This document shows, in pieces, positions 1-10,674 of a stretch of 32,193 bases of DNA. Both the position numbers and the translations under genes were made by a program. Below the pieces are notes generated by a model. That model searched no databases and was not told the DNA's origin. It worked only from the letters and a program-made list of their open reading frames with translations. The first letter of the stretch is position 1. Each line of letters starts with the position of its first letter. This stretch comes from Dimargaris cristalligena (Eukaryota > Kickxellomycota > Dimargaritomycetes > Dimargaritales > Dimargaritaceae): NCBI GenBank assembly GCA_027576995.1, contig JANBQC010000313.1, forward strand, positions 1 to 32,193, in the 5' to 3' direction.

Positions 1-2184
1 TTGGTATGCTCGCCACAATTATCCCTCACACGTGAATCGCCCGTGATTGACACCATTCCGTATGGAAATGGGTGGGACACGTGGATTGGTTTCACTCACG
101 GTCGATTCACGAGTTAGGTATAATTGTGTCTAGAATCCAAAGACCATCCTGGTCATGTCCATTCGCTGGGAGGCCGAAGTCAAACTCCCCTTTAAGGTGC
201 GAGGATCGGCCAACCCATTCTCACCTTTGTAGAATTGCGGTCTGGGTAGTGCTACGATTTCTCGGCATTTCCATGCGTATCAGTAGACGTAACAGAGAGG
301 TCGGCTATTTTCCCACTAGATACGGAACGGGAAAGCAATCCTACATCAGGGCGGTGGTGGATCACGCGCCTCGGGGGTCTTTAATTATCCTTTTTTTGGG
401 TTCAATAGGCCAATGATTGTTACTCCATTTCCACGTGCGGCTAGCCAAGGTCTTTTGGTTTCAAAGGCGGGCATCACTAAAATGTATAAAACGAAATGGT
501 CCCAAATGGCTATTTTCACAGTATGTTTTCTTTTCGTTCCTACTCCATCCGATTCTCCCAAACGGGAAGAGGTGGTACGGACAAGCCTTCCCCATTCTCG
601 GGTACCGAGTACCCGTCCTACCGGGTGACCACGGAGTGCCTCATACGCTACCACGAGCCGGCGATCCTGGTGGGTCAGAATGTAGATAAGCTGATATAAG
701 AGGGACATGTCATGCCTGAACGCTGGTGTCAGAGCCACATTTAGATAGCCACGGAACGACAGCTTGTTTACTTTACCCATACGTACATGTGAATGACCCC
801 TGATATCAAATTATGCCGCTAGGGGTACTTAAGCTTTGGTTTTTGATTTTATGAGCATGACCACGGAACCGACCATTTTGATCTGACTTTACACTAGGTG
901 AAAATCAGAATCGTTCAGCGCGAAAAACTAAGTCATACCCATCGGCAGAGCTCGGAATTTGGCTACATTACTGGTGTAATCAACCCATCTGGGAATCAGT
1001 GGTGGCTTATCATTATCAAAATTGTGTTCGTGACAATGCCCCCGCCTCTTTTCTCCTTTTGTCAACTAAACGGCCCTTTTCAGTCGGTCTTATCGGTCGG
1101 ATCAAACAAACAGTATACCACCATTTAGCTCTGGGAAGTCGGCTAGGATTTTGAACCTGCGGTATTCTAGGTTGTTGACCAATATAGGATGGGATAGGAG
1201 GTACATCTGCTATTGTGGAGCACGGATATGTACATGGGGAAATAATCCGTTCCTACTTAAATGGTTTTGGGTCGGCTTTCAGGGCGCAGTTCCTTGTAGA
1301 ACCCCCCCCCCTTCAGTAGAAAAGGGAACGATTGTCGACAAAGCTACTGCCTGGCTAATCCAATTATCCAGCTTATTTATTCTGTATTTTTGAGCTGCAG
1401 ACTACTTTACGTAATGGTAAATCGTCAAGAGTGGCAACAGCTCAGTGGACGTAGTCAGCAGATCACACGGGCAAAGTAGTAACTTGGTCTAACCTTATAT
1501 GACCGGGAAAATCGGCTATTCCAATTGGCTCGATATTTTCCGAATAACTAGGGAGTCTTCTTTATCGTGTTTTAGAACGATCCTAAAACCACTGCCACGG
1601 AGGTATACCTAGCCGAAGGAATTCCTAGATCTTTATTTCATAAGTGGATTTATTCAACATCCAAATACCAATAAGGTTTTCTGCCATTGTCAAGATTACA
1701 TCATTTAAATGATGCACTCTAAAATAGCCGACGGCTAATCAGCGAATCAGTTGCAATTGACAAGACCCACTTCATGTAAGTTACAGCCTTATAATACCTA
1801 ACCAGAGGGTCAATTATCTTCACAAGAGACTCGTGTTCCATTACAGGGTACTCCTCCATCGATCAAATAATCTAACACCCAGTATCGCCCTGCCAATTAC
1901 ACCACATTTGATAGTCGTTCCATAAACCTCCCCATATCTACCCTCCCCCAAAAATAGATCTCTAAAATATGGAGAAGTTCATCTAGGCTGTATAACGAAA
2001 AATCTATTAGATGGGGCCAAAATTACTGGTTAAAATGGTTACTCCCACATACACAAATCATGTAAAACTTCATACAGCTGCTTTGAATTTCACTCATATA
2101 TTGATTTCCTTCTATTTTATTCATACAGATAACATGTATATAATAAAAAATGTATAAAAAAAAGTAGGCCCCTTCCGGCCGAGT
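1..2184. other. Intergenic region without a recognisable gene
   Basis: No ORF here resembles a known family. The longest ATG-initiated ORF is 131 codons on the minus strand (385-780) and gives an unstructured mixed-composition protein with no motif I recognise. A run of ten C residues lies at 1302-1311. The right-hand end (about 1940-2184) is AT-rich and contains the 3' flank of VPS41. I see no tRNA, terminal inverted repeat or transposase fragment. Confidence 0.6.
2116..2121 (-). terminator. Polyadenylation signal for VPS41
   Basis: On the minus strand this reads AATAAA, about 64 nt beyond the VPS41 stop codon in an A/T-rich tract. The spacing and context fit a fungal cleavage/polyadenylation element. 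The cleavage site itself cannot be seen. Confidence 0.5.
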
Positions 2185-5100
2185 CTAAAGGTTTAGCTGA
2201 GCCATGGGGGGTAAATCAGAGCCATTAACATATTGGGACGGCGGACCCACCCGGGGCGACTGGTAGGTTTGGCTTCGACCTAAGGGGACCGTTGACCTAA
2301 CCGTTACATTTGACAGCCGATGGGTATGCGATTTAGACAGGGCGGCTGGCCCCATTGGTGGTAGTGGTCCGTGCGAACGACTCTTTGCCGGGGGATAGCC
2401 TCCCTTCGCGGCCAGCGGCATATATCCGGCATTTTCCACCGTGGGGTTAGTCGCGGTAGACGGGGCGACATCCGGGTTGGATTCGCATACGGGGCAGAGG
2501 GGCGGAGTATTCATGAGAGATTGCAGGGTCTGGCGTTGGGCCACTTTAATATCGATTTGACTTAGACTATTAGCCCGGCCCCGCGCGGTGGTACGTACCG
2601 CTACGGCAGTGGAGCCCACTGTTCCAGCTGTACCAGCGGCCACCGACCCTCCTCTTAGCAAATGCGGGCTTGTGGCCGAAAAGTGGTCTCGGGTTAGGGG
2701 CCCGGCCGAACCCACACCGATGCCTCCGCCGCCCAATACATCACCATCCCCACCCAAATTCAAATGGGTCGACCGTGGCGAGTCTACCCATTTGAGGAGA
2801 CTGCCAGCCAGGGGATGGTGTACCATTTTCTGGGCCGTTCCCGGGAGGGCCACCGTCACGGCCGGGTCCATTTTTTCCCGGGAATTCCGTAACAGCTGGA
2901 GAATATTGGGGTGCAACAGGCACCGGTCATGGAAAATATGGCCACAGAAAAAGGCGAACAAACTGGGGCCTTCGTCCATTCCACCGGTGTGGGATGGGTG
3001 GGTGGAAGTGGAGGCGGGTGACGGAGTGGTGGGCATTGATGACGATGAGTGGTTGCCGTTGGTCGGAAAAGCGGGTTCTTGGCAAGCCAGGCACATTGCC
3101 AGTTCATCAATGGCGATACCCAGTCGCTGGGCCCGACGAAGGTGGTCGCTAAACCGGATACAGTCGGCACTTAAAATCTTTTCACACCCTCGGCGTAGCG
3201 ACACCTGGAGCTGTAAGTCCTGCAGAATGCGAATCAGCGTACCCTTTAGCCCGGGTACTTCCAATCCGGGTATCATGGCCTGTAACACTCGGACCGGATC
3301 GACATGGTGGCTTCCGGCCTGTTCCAGGAGACCCGTAACGAATTCGGGTTGGTCCCGAGCGTAGGTCAGCAGTTCCTCCCAGAGGGCCGGGTCGTTTTGT
3401 TCGCGGGCAAATTCAATCGCCTGGGGTACGTTGCGGAGGCGATGCAGGATAAGTTGAAGGGCCTCGTGGGAATCGCCCATCCGGCCCAGCAGGTATACCA
3501 TTTCGGGAACCAAATCGCGGGATTCACAGACCTGCAGGGCGTGCTCGAGGCGGTAACCGTGGCTATAGCGAAGGAAGCGAAGTAAGAAAGGGTAGTCGTA
3601 TTCGGCGTATAATTCCACCTGTTTGTCGTGAAAAGGTGCGCTCAGTTGATTGGTGTGGTGTTCGGCGCTAACCATCCCCGGCGCCCCGTAGACCGCGGCC
3701 GCAGCCGCCGAAGTTGGGTCGACCGTGTGGGGGCGGCCCTGTGTATCAGCCAAATAAAGCGCATGTAAGTAGATATGGAGATAGTAGAGTTGGCCTTGTT
3801 GCTGTAGCTGGCGGACTACCGCGTGGGGTGGGATGGTATCAAAATGCTGCACCAGCAGTTGAATCCCCGAGGCGCGACTAAGCGCCGCGAGGGCTTCACT
3901 GTCGTTCGCATCCGGGGCCGGGTGGGTGACCCGGTAGTCATGGTAATCGTAGGCTAGCAACAAGGCGGCTTTCGACCGCAGTTCGGTGATCCATTGGCGG
4001 GAGCTAATGCGGCTGATGATGTCGGGTTTGTAGAGACGCAGGGCGTACTCAACAATCTTGTCGGGTCGATTCTCGTACTCGTATAGGGTTTCCAGTACAT
4101 CCATTAAAAGTCGGGCTTCCTCCGACAGGTCTTTGAGGACGGGCAGTCCCCGGGTGGGAGTGGAGGTCGGTTCGGCCGGACCGTCGCGGTCTAATTGCCG
4201 CTGGAGTTTAGATTCCACGGCCACAATGACCGAAGGAACATTATAAAGTTCGGAAGGCCATTGCCGAATCGTTCCGGCTAGGTGCTTCGTATCCTGGGTC
4301 AACCAAAACGCCAGTACCATTTCGTAAATAGTACTCGAGAGCCGTGGCGTGGCGGTGGGGATAAACGGTGCAATATCGTGGAGGCGGTTCATTTGGGCAA
4401 ATTCAAATACCCATTTTTCCCAGAGTTCGGTATTGGTGCGCAAGACTTGGGGGGCGAGCTCGGCCGCCTGGCTAAACTGACCCCGGTCGATATACTGTTC
4501 CATAAGGAGTTGCCCCACTGAGGCCACCGTCTCATCGTCCGGGGGTGACCCAGTGGGTCGTTGCTCTTCCTCCTGAATAACTTCCAAGGCAGTATCGTAC
4601 CGTTCCCTTTCAGTCAGCCAGTCGACTCGGTCTCGCCAGTCCCGGGGTTTGGCACACAGAACATCCTTAGGACTAAGGATATAGAACCAACGGTCGTCCC
4701 GGACTTGGTCCGGATCGTTACTAGCCGTCTCCGTCACGTCACTCGAGGGACCAATGCCCAGCCGGTAATCGTGGGCCTGGTAGAGCTCAAAACCGCGCAC
4801 CGGGAGTAAATCGCAGGATAGTTCCTCGGCCGCCGAGCTGATTAAGCGGAGGGAAGGCGGGTCAGCCCGGGACCGACGCTGCTGGGTTTCGGACCGGAAA
4901 TCCTCGTCGGGCCGTAGGGTATCTACGTCGTAGGATAGGATCATAATTTGTTGGCGAAAGGGGGCGATACCGCAGATGGCCGAATCGACGCTGAACACGG
5001 CGCTTATCACGGCGTACAGCTGAGGCGTTCCTGGTGATGGGTTAGGGGGCGCAGCGGCTGTCGGGGCTCGTTCCTTGACCACGACGACGGTGACTTGGTC

Positions 5101-5952
5101 GGCCCAGCCGATCAGCAGAGTGCGGTGGTCCTGCCAGCATAAGTGGCACGGGTACAAGTCCGCCCGGGGACTATCGGCTGGACGGGCAATATGAGTGATA
5201 CGCCGCTGGGTCCGCGTATCATAAATCCTAACCCCCGAATCACTCGCCCACGTAATAAAGGTTCCCTGCCACTGTACCGTAAAGATAGGTCCCTCCCCCG
5301 AATGCAGTAGCGTATCCCGTTTCTGACCCAACCACCCCCGTTCACTCAACACTAAATCACCCGCCATCCCACCGGTCACAAATGGCCGGGCGGGTTCGTG
5401 GGCATAATTCGGGTGCAGGGCCACGCATTTCATGGGCCTTAGAAACCGGTAACTGGTGCGCTCGGAGTTAAATAGAGAATGCACTGACACGTAGCCGTCG
5501 TCGCCCGCACTGCCAATGTACTCTCCCGCATGGTCGAGACTAAGTGCATTGACAGTGGCCGAATGGGCGGCCCAGGATCGTACCTGATTGCCGTCGAGGT
5601 CGTGGAGACTGATGACTCCCCCGTGTGTGCCTACGGCTACGAATTTATCACCAACGGCGATACAGCTTGCGGTATCGCGATGGAGGAGGTCGTTGGGCTG
5701 AGTGGAATTGAGAATGCGCTTGTATTTTAGTTGAGGTTCGTCCTCCTCCTCGTCCTCGTCCTCTTCTTCTTCCTCTTGTTCTTCTTCATCCCCCGCCTCC
5801 TCGTCGTTGCCGTCTTCCAGCTCGCTACTGGGGGCCGACTCACCCAGGGCCGGTGTAGTTACTCGTTCGCCATCTTCCGCTGGGCCTTTCTTGGTAGGAG
5901 CAGATTCAGAGCAGGTCGAAGGGGTGGCTGAACTACCCCGGTTGCTCACCAT
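2185..5952 (-). CDS. VPS41: Vps41, HOPS complex subunit (vacuolar protein sorting 41)
   Basis: Effector subunit of the HOPS tether, which in known systems drives late-endosome and AP-3 vesicle fusion with the vacuole. The ATG at 5952 gives 1255 residues; the open frame runs upstream to 6045, but only a GTG is available there. Domain order: a Ser/Thr-rich N-terminus, an acidic Glu/Asp tract (about 49-73), and a WD40-type propeller (about 78-440, with DGNQVRSWAAHSATVNALSL). A long alpha-solenoid with the clathrin heavy-chain repeat follows. It carries the family signatures SHGYRLEHALQVCESRDLV and GLKGTLIRILQDLQLQVSLR. A RING-H2-like finger closes the fold: C954/C957, C1003-G-H1005, H1008, C1011, C1153/C1156. 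Animal Vps41 is about 850 residues and yeast about 990. The excess here is the acidic N-terminus, a 45-residue Ser/Thr/Pro stretch inside the finger, a 141-residue insert between its last two metal-ligand groups, and a 99-residue basic, Pro/Ser-rich tail. No intron is needed. It is divergent from MTO1. Confidence 0.96.
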   Translation of the reverse strand: MVSNRGSSATPSTCSESAPTKKGPAEDGERVTTPALGESAPSSELEDGNDEEAGDEEEQEEEEEDEDEEEDEPQLKYKRILNSTQPNDLLHRDTASCIAVGDKFVAVGTHGGVISLHDLDGNQVRSWAAHSATVNALSLDHAGEYIGSAGDDGYVSVHSLFNSERTSYRFLRPMKCVALHPNYAHEPARPFVTGGMAGDLVLSERGWLGQKRDTLLHSGEGPIFTVQWQGTFITWASDSGVRIYDTRTQRRITHIARPADSPRADLYPCHLCWQDHRTLLIGWADQVTVVVVKERAPTAAAPPNPSPGTPQLYAVISAVFSVDSAICGIAPFRQQIMILSYDVDTLRPDEDFRSETQQRRSRADPPSLRLISSAAEELSCDLLPVRGFELYQAHDYRLGIGPSSDVTETASNDPDQVRDDRWFYILSPKDVLCAKPRDWRDRVDWLTERERYDTALEVIQEEEQRPTGSPPDDETVASVGQLLMEQYIDRGQFSQAAELAPQVLRTNTELWEKWVFEFAQMNRLHDIAPFIPTATPRLSSTIYEMVLAFWLTQDTKHLAGTIRQWPSELYNVPSVIVAVESKLQRQLDRDGPAEPTSTPTRGLPVLKDLSEEARLLMDVLETLYEYENRPDKIVEYALRLYKPDIISRISSRQWITELRSKAALLLAYDYHDYRVTHPAPDANDSEALAALSRASGIQLLVQHFDTIPPHAVVRQLQQQGQLYYLHIYLHALYLADTQGRPHTVDPTSAAAAAVYGAPGMVSAEHHTNQLSAPFHDKQVELYAEYDYPFLLRFLRYSHGYRLEHALQVCESRDLVPEMVYLLGRMGDSHEALQLILHRLRNVPQAIEFAREQNDPALWEELLTYARDQPEFVTGLLEQAGSHHVDPVRVLQAMIPGLEVPGLKGTLIRILQDLQLQVSLRRGCEKILSADCIRFSDHLRRAQRLGIAIDELAMCLACQEPAFPTNGNHSSSSMPTTPSPASTSTHPSHTGGMDEGPSLFAFFCGHIFHDRCLLHPNILQLLRNSREKMDPAVTVALPGTAQKMVHHPLAGSLLKWVDSPRSTHLNLGGDGDVLGGGGIGVGSAGPLTRDHFSATSPHLLRGGSVAAGTAGTVGSTAVAVRTTARGRANSLSQIDIKVAQRQTLQSLMNTPPLCPVCESNPDVAPSTATNPTVENAGYMPLAAKGGYPPAKSRSHGPLPPMGPAALSKSHTHRLSNVTVRSTVPLGRSQTYQSPRVGPPSQYVNGSDLPPMAQLNL

Positions 5953-7173
5953 TGGTGGTATTAAAAATAGGAATGCAATGGAGTAGTCGGAATGAGGGTT
6001 AGTGAGGAAATGATGTTTGAAAAGTGGGATAGTAGTAAGAAGCACAATCTAATGAAAGGTTAATGGGAATCGGTGGTAATGGGGACTAATTAGCTGGGAC
6101 TATTTAATGACCTTGGGTGGCGGAGTTCAGTTGGACTACTGAAGTGAGACAGCTAAATAACAGGTGTCAGTGACGGCAGTCAAGGCCGAACCTCATAGAG
6201 AGCTGTGATTTAATATAGCCAGCATAGCAACTGCAGGTTCATTGGTATTGACATATCCCTGGGATTGGAAATTCGAAGGTCTCCAAATCTCGGGTAAACA
6301 CTATATATTCTATAAGGCTCGTTGCTTTTACAACACTTTCCCGTACAAGAGTTGTCTATATTTGTCAAAGGACATTATGGTAGTATTATACATGACTGGC
6401 CGGAACCTATTGGCGTGGTCGGTGAGGCATTGTGTTTAAAATGGTGGATAATATCCAGGCTACATACAGGCGACTGCCTTGGATATTTAATGACAATGTG
6501 AATTCAGTACATTTTATTAAAGGTATGGCCTGATTAGTTTAGCACTGGGGGATGTCAGCGTGGGCCAGTGTCTTAATAATGAGCCTACCGCACTGGTAAA
6601 AAAACATATAGCTACATTGGTGGATTTTACTTCTTTTAAAATAGCACAAATGGTGGCAACATGCATCGTACATTAATGTTTGAGGGAACAGATGGGGTTA
6701 TTATTAGGTGCCCTAGTCATCCTAGACGCCGAGAACTGGTATATGGGCTACCTATTTCCCGTTCCGTTGGAGTTTTAGTGGTAAATGGTTATTACAACCT
6801 GTCGATATTGATGGACTTCCAGTCCCTATGAGATTCTAGTGGAGATTGCGGATATGCACTATAATGGTTCAGCATTATATAACTAAGGGGGTGGATAATA
6901 TAACTCATTTTTTTAGCCAAACCTGGCCCAGGATAACATGCCTCTGCCCCAGTCAGGAAATGTATAATGAAGTTCCCCCCACCTACCAATTAAAATCCAA
7001 TTGCAGTACTCAGCTTTTTTTTTGATGATTTTTAGGAGTACCCAAAGACCACTTGGACTCAGCCTGGTTGTAGGATTCAGAGCTCATTCAGGTCAATCGA
7101 CTCCCAGGCTTTCATTCCGACTAATTCATTTGTCTACGGTTGTTCTCTTTTAACCTCCCCCTTAGTTTTCACA
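5953..7173. promoter_or_regulatory. Divergent intergenic region between VPS41 and MTO1
   Basis: The region separates the two outward-facing start codons and must hold both promoters. It is AT-rich and has no supported ORF. A nine-T run lies at 7015-7023. Just before the MTO1 ATG there is a pyrimidine-rich stretch ending in CCCTTAG (about 7150-7166), preceded by TTTTAACC. That looks like a branch point plus acceptor of a 5'-UTR intron, but no matching donor stands out. Confidence 0.45.
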
Positions 7174-9664
7174 ATGCTACGCTATACGTGCCTCACGGCC
7201 ATTCGCCGAACCCGATATAGTCTGCTGCAGCGGCTCAGCCCAGGCAGGGTGTCTGAAGCTCGGCGTTATTTGGCTACCATTACCTCGACCGATCCGACGA
7301 CGCTACTACACCATTCCACTCCTTCGTCCACCGATTCCTCGTCGCCACCAACGGCTACCACCGACCCATTAGAGCCGCTCTTGACTCCACCACGTCCCGC
7401 CGATTTCGACGTCATTGTCATTGGCGGTGGGCATGCCGGCTGCGAAGCCTGTGCTGCTGCTGCCCGGGCGGGAGCCCGCACATTACTCGTCACCCATCGC
7501 CGGGATACCATCGGTGAAATGTCCTGCAATCCCTCATTTGGTGGGGTGGGCAAAGGGGTACTGGTCCGGGAAATCGATGCCCTCGACGGGCTATGTGGTC
7601 GTATATGCGATGAATCTGGTATCCATTTCCGAACCCTAAATCGCTCCAAAGGGCCCGCGGTCCACGGCCCCAGAGCCCAGATTGACCGAAAGCTCTATAA
7701 GCTCCATATGCAACGCGAACTGGAGCAGTACCCCAATTTAACTATTATGCAGGCCGGCGTGGATGATATTATCATGGATCGGACACTGACCCCCTCAGCT
7801 AGTCCTGACAATTCGCCGGCTGCCATAGTCGCCGCGGATGCTCCGGAATCGCTTGATATTCCCCGCGTTCCCTACGGATCCATTAGCGGTATTGTGCTAG
7901 ACAACAAGCAAGCGGTGTTTGCGCCCAAAGTGATTATTACCACGGGCACCTTTCTCAAAGGGGAAATCCATATTGGCTTAACCGTTTACCCTGCCGGGCG
8001 GATCGGTGAAAAGGCCGCCACCGCCCTGTCCGACTCCTTGGCCGCCGCTGGTTTTCAGCTTGCCCGTATGAAGACGGGAACTCCCCCTCGACTGGATGGC
8101 CGCACAATCGACTACACCCATCTAGTACCCCAAGAAGGTGAAAACCCAGCCACCCCCTTTTCGTATTTGAACGAGCAGGTTGCCATTCCGCAGGGCCAGG
8201 TTCTCTGCCACCAAACCAAAACGAACGAGCAATCACACCAGTTCATCCGGGACAATCTCCACCGCAACGTACATATTCGCGAAACGGTTCGGGGTCCCCG
8301 CTACTGTCCCTCTATCGAATCTAAAGTGTTACGATTCACCGACCGGGTCGGCCACACCGTTTGGCTAGAGCCCGAGGGCCTGGATACTAATGTCGTGTAC
8401 CCTAATGGTATATCCATGACCATGCCTGAGGATGTGCAAGAGCCCATGCTACGTACGATTCCCGGTTTAGCCAATGTGACCATGCTGCGGCCCGGCTATG
8501 GGGTTGAATACGACCATGTAGACCCCCGGGAGCTACGCCGAACACTCGAAACTAAGCGGATCCGGGGTCTTTACCTGGCCGGGCAAATCAACGGAACGAC
8601 GGGTTACGAAGAAGCTGCCTCCCAGGGCGTTATAGCCGGGGCCAATGCGGCCCTTGCCGTGCTGGGCCGACCGGCGTTTACGTTGGATCGGGCCGATGCC
8701 TACATTGGTGTCCTGATCGATGACCTTATCACTAAAGGTGTCAACGAACCCTACCGTATCTTTACGGCCCGGTCCGAGTATCGTCTTACCGTTAGAGCCG
8801 ATAATGCCGACCTCCGCCTAACCCAGCTGGGTTACCAGGCCGGTTTAGTCAGTGAGCACCGTTACGCCCGTCTTCAATCCGTTCAAAGCCAGCTGGAACG
8901 TGGCCTACATCTCCTAGACTCATTTCGCCTGTCTCCCAACCGCTGGAATGAGTTGGGCTTTACTATCAAACTGGACGGTAAAGTCCGCAGTGCCCTCGAA
9001 ATCTTCCGTCATAATCGTCAAGTAACTGGCGTAGCTGAATATATTGCGGGCGGGGCAGCTATAGCCGAAGCCCCTGCCGCCGAAACGATGCGACAGTTAC
9101 TAAATGGGCCCATCCCCGAATTAAGCGATATTCTACCGGCTATTCAGGAGCGCCTGCAAATTGAAGGCACTTACCGGGCCTATTTACGTCGTCAGGTCCA
9201 GGATATCAAGACCTTTCGCCAGGATGAAGGCGTTCTAATTCCCGAGGATTTAGACTATGATGTCCTCAAGAATTTGTCGAATGAAGAAAAAGACAAACTT
9301 AAACGTATTCGACCCACCACCCTGGTAAGTTCGTTGGATTTTGATAATATAACTATTTTTCACAATGCCACTTCGTTAGATATGCTCTGCCTGCCCTATA
9401 TTTCTCTATTTAGTTACAATATTTGGCTGACCTGTTAAATGAAATTCCCCCAAATATATAATGCGATGCAATTTACTAATGCCCGTCTATGTAACTCGGT
9501 TACTCTATCGATGTCCCTTTTCTATATACTCTAATCACCTGGTGGCTAAACAGGGGGCTGCCAAACGCATCGAAGGTGTAACACCCGTTAGTATTATATC
9601 TCTTCTTCGCTATGTGAAACGAACCAAGCGGTCTCCAGAACCTAGAGGACTCAACGCTCTATAA
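7174..9664 (+). CDS. MTO1: MTO1/MnmG (GidA) mitochondrial tRNA 5-carboxymethylaminomethyluridine synthase subunit
   Basis: FAD-dependent enzyme that works with MSS1/MnmE (GTPBP3) to install the carboxymethylaminomethyl-type group on U34 of mitochondrial tRNAs. Two exons: 7174-9324 and 9554-9664. The 229-nt intron has donor GTAAGT after CTG and acceptor AAACAG, phase 0. Splicing restores the family C-terminus [19 protein letters not shown]; unspliced reading gives an unrelated tail. The product is 753 residues. Residues 1-35 are Arg-rich and lack acids, a typical matrix-targeting presequence, followed by a Ser/Thr/Pro linker to about 75. Core motifs: FAD dinucleotide fold [12 protein letters not shown] (84-89 glycines), [51 protein letters not shown], and the second FAD signature [16 protein letters not shown] (from about 470). 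The start has A at -3. Confidence 0.97.
9325..9553 (+). other. Intron of MTO1
   Basis: Donor GTAAGT at 9325 and acceptor AAACAG ending at 9553, both in phase 0. A plausible branch point is CTAATC about 20-25 nt upstream of the acceptor. Removing it rejoins the conserved MnmG C-terminal sequence without a gap, so the boundaries are well constrained by protein homology. Confidence 0.9.
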
Positions 9665-10178
9665 TTTATCGGTGTGATTTCTATTAAACCATTAAATTTT
9701 ATATACTATACTAATAGGCGGGCTTATATACCCAGGAGAGATAGTCGTTTATTTTGGCGAACAGATGGTGTGGATATGCCCCCAGAGTATGCTGGCTACT
9801 CAGTGTATTTGAACATTGCCTGATATAGAAAATCACCGAGATTTGATGTACACAATGGCCCAGGTCTAAGGTGCCTGGGAAATATGATATGTTATGACAC
9901 AGCGGCTTTGATGCTGTGCAAAATGGGTCTTATCAAAACATATCTGAGTTGTTCCGATTTTTCGAAAGTCCACGATGGGCTCAATGCCTAATATACCCTT
10001 TTCTAAAACGGCCCAATCTTTTAATGGTAACACTATTTTTAACTGCATTGTCAAGTATAATTTATTCAAGATAAAAGGTACCTGAAACGAATATAATAAT
10101 TGAGGAAGTGCGATGTTCTCTGTCAGTAAAGTCATCTATCGTCATTTCCAAGCTACACCTGGTCCCTGAAGCTCCAAG
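9665..10178. other. Intergenic region downstream of MTO1
   Basis: Convergent spacer between MTO1 (+) and the candidate secreted-protein gene (-). It is AT-rich. A 89-codon minus-strand ORF (9866-10135) has no motif and looks accidental. I see nothing else in it. Confidence 0.5.
9683..9688 (+). terminator. Possible polyadenylation signal for MTO1
   Basis: ATTAAA about 19 nt after the MTO1 stop, repeated at 9691-9696, in an A/T-rich stretch. ATTAAA is the common variant of AATAAA. Assigned from position and sequence only. Confidence 0.3.
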
Positions 10179-10674
10179 TTACTGAGGGCGATTGTAGGCG
10201 AGCCATTTTGCGACGCTGTCCTTGGCTAGACGAAGGTTAGTAAATGTGTTATCTACTCCAGATGTGCCACTGGAAGGAGTCGGGTCGGAATATACACCGG
10301 CTCCTACACAGTAGGGATAGCAGCCATTACTGTTACTCATGCCGCCGCCCACTGCTTTAGGCGTCTTAATTCTTGGTTTAGGGGACTTCCTCTTTTCAAG
10401 ATCTGATTTAGCTTCCTCTTCCAGACGCTCGGCAGAATTAATATACGGAGTGGACGACGGGGGCAAAGCATGGTCGCCGACGGGTTCAATGCCAGCCCAG
10501 TTGGCCGGGACGGCGGGATTGTAATTGACTTTAACACTGTCCTAAAGTCTTAGGCCCGAGGTTTTGGATAATTTCGTTAGTAGATCCGACGCTAGACGAG
10601 TAGAGCTCGGGGACAACGCTGGCAGATGCCAGGTGGGCGAAGACTAGGGTAATGAAAACTCGTGTAACCTTCAT
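10179..10674 (-). CDS. Candidate small secreted protein, gene model unresolved
   Basis: From the ATG at 10674 the first piece begins MKVTRVFITLVFAHLASA, a textbook signal peptide: Lys/Arg, then a hydrophobic core, then an AxA-type cleavage site. It continues for 46-47 residues and stops at 10531. A second open piece in another frame, 10541-10179, begins DSVKVNYNPAVPANW. It then has a charged stretch rich in Glu, Lys and Arg, a Lys/Pro segment (KSPKPRIKTPKAV) and a two-Cys patch (GCYPYCVGAG). A perfect TACTAAC branch point (about 10585) followed by CTTTAG at 10547-10542 suggests that an intron joins the pieces. No standard donor in the right phase is visible; the nearest is GTTGTC right after the signal peptide (10617). 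An indel is the alternative. TATAAATA lies about 200 nt upstream. I recognise no family; a secreted effector or cell-wall protein is only a guess. Confidence 0.4.

Noticed and set aside
1144..1160. Minus-strand GGTTCAAAATCC, like a tRNA B box
   Set aside because: The flanking bases do not form a T stem and no A box or acceptor stem is present.
301..1731. 11-bp inverted pair TCGGCTATTTT (301-311) and AAAATAGCCGA (1721-1731)
   Set aside because: A match of this length is expected about once by chance in 2 kb; no target-site duplication or transposase lies between.
2588..3364. 258-codon plus-strand ORF
   Set aside because: It lies antisense within the VPS41 C-terminal coding region, starts with a non-ATG codon and has no family signature.
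5953..6045. Upstream extension of VPS41 to 6045
   Set aside because: The frame is open but the only start there is GTG. The first ATG is at 5952, and the extension is hydrophobic and not part of the family.
9866..10135. 89-codon minus-strand ORF
   Set aside because: No motif, AT-rich composition, and no splice link to the secreted-protein candidate.
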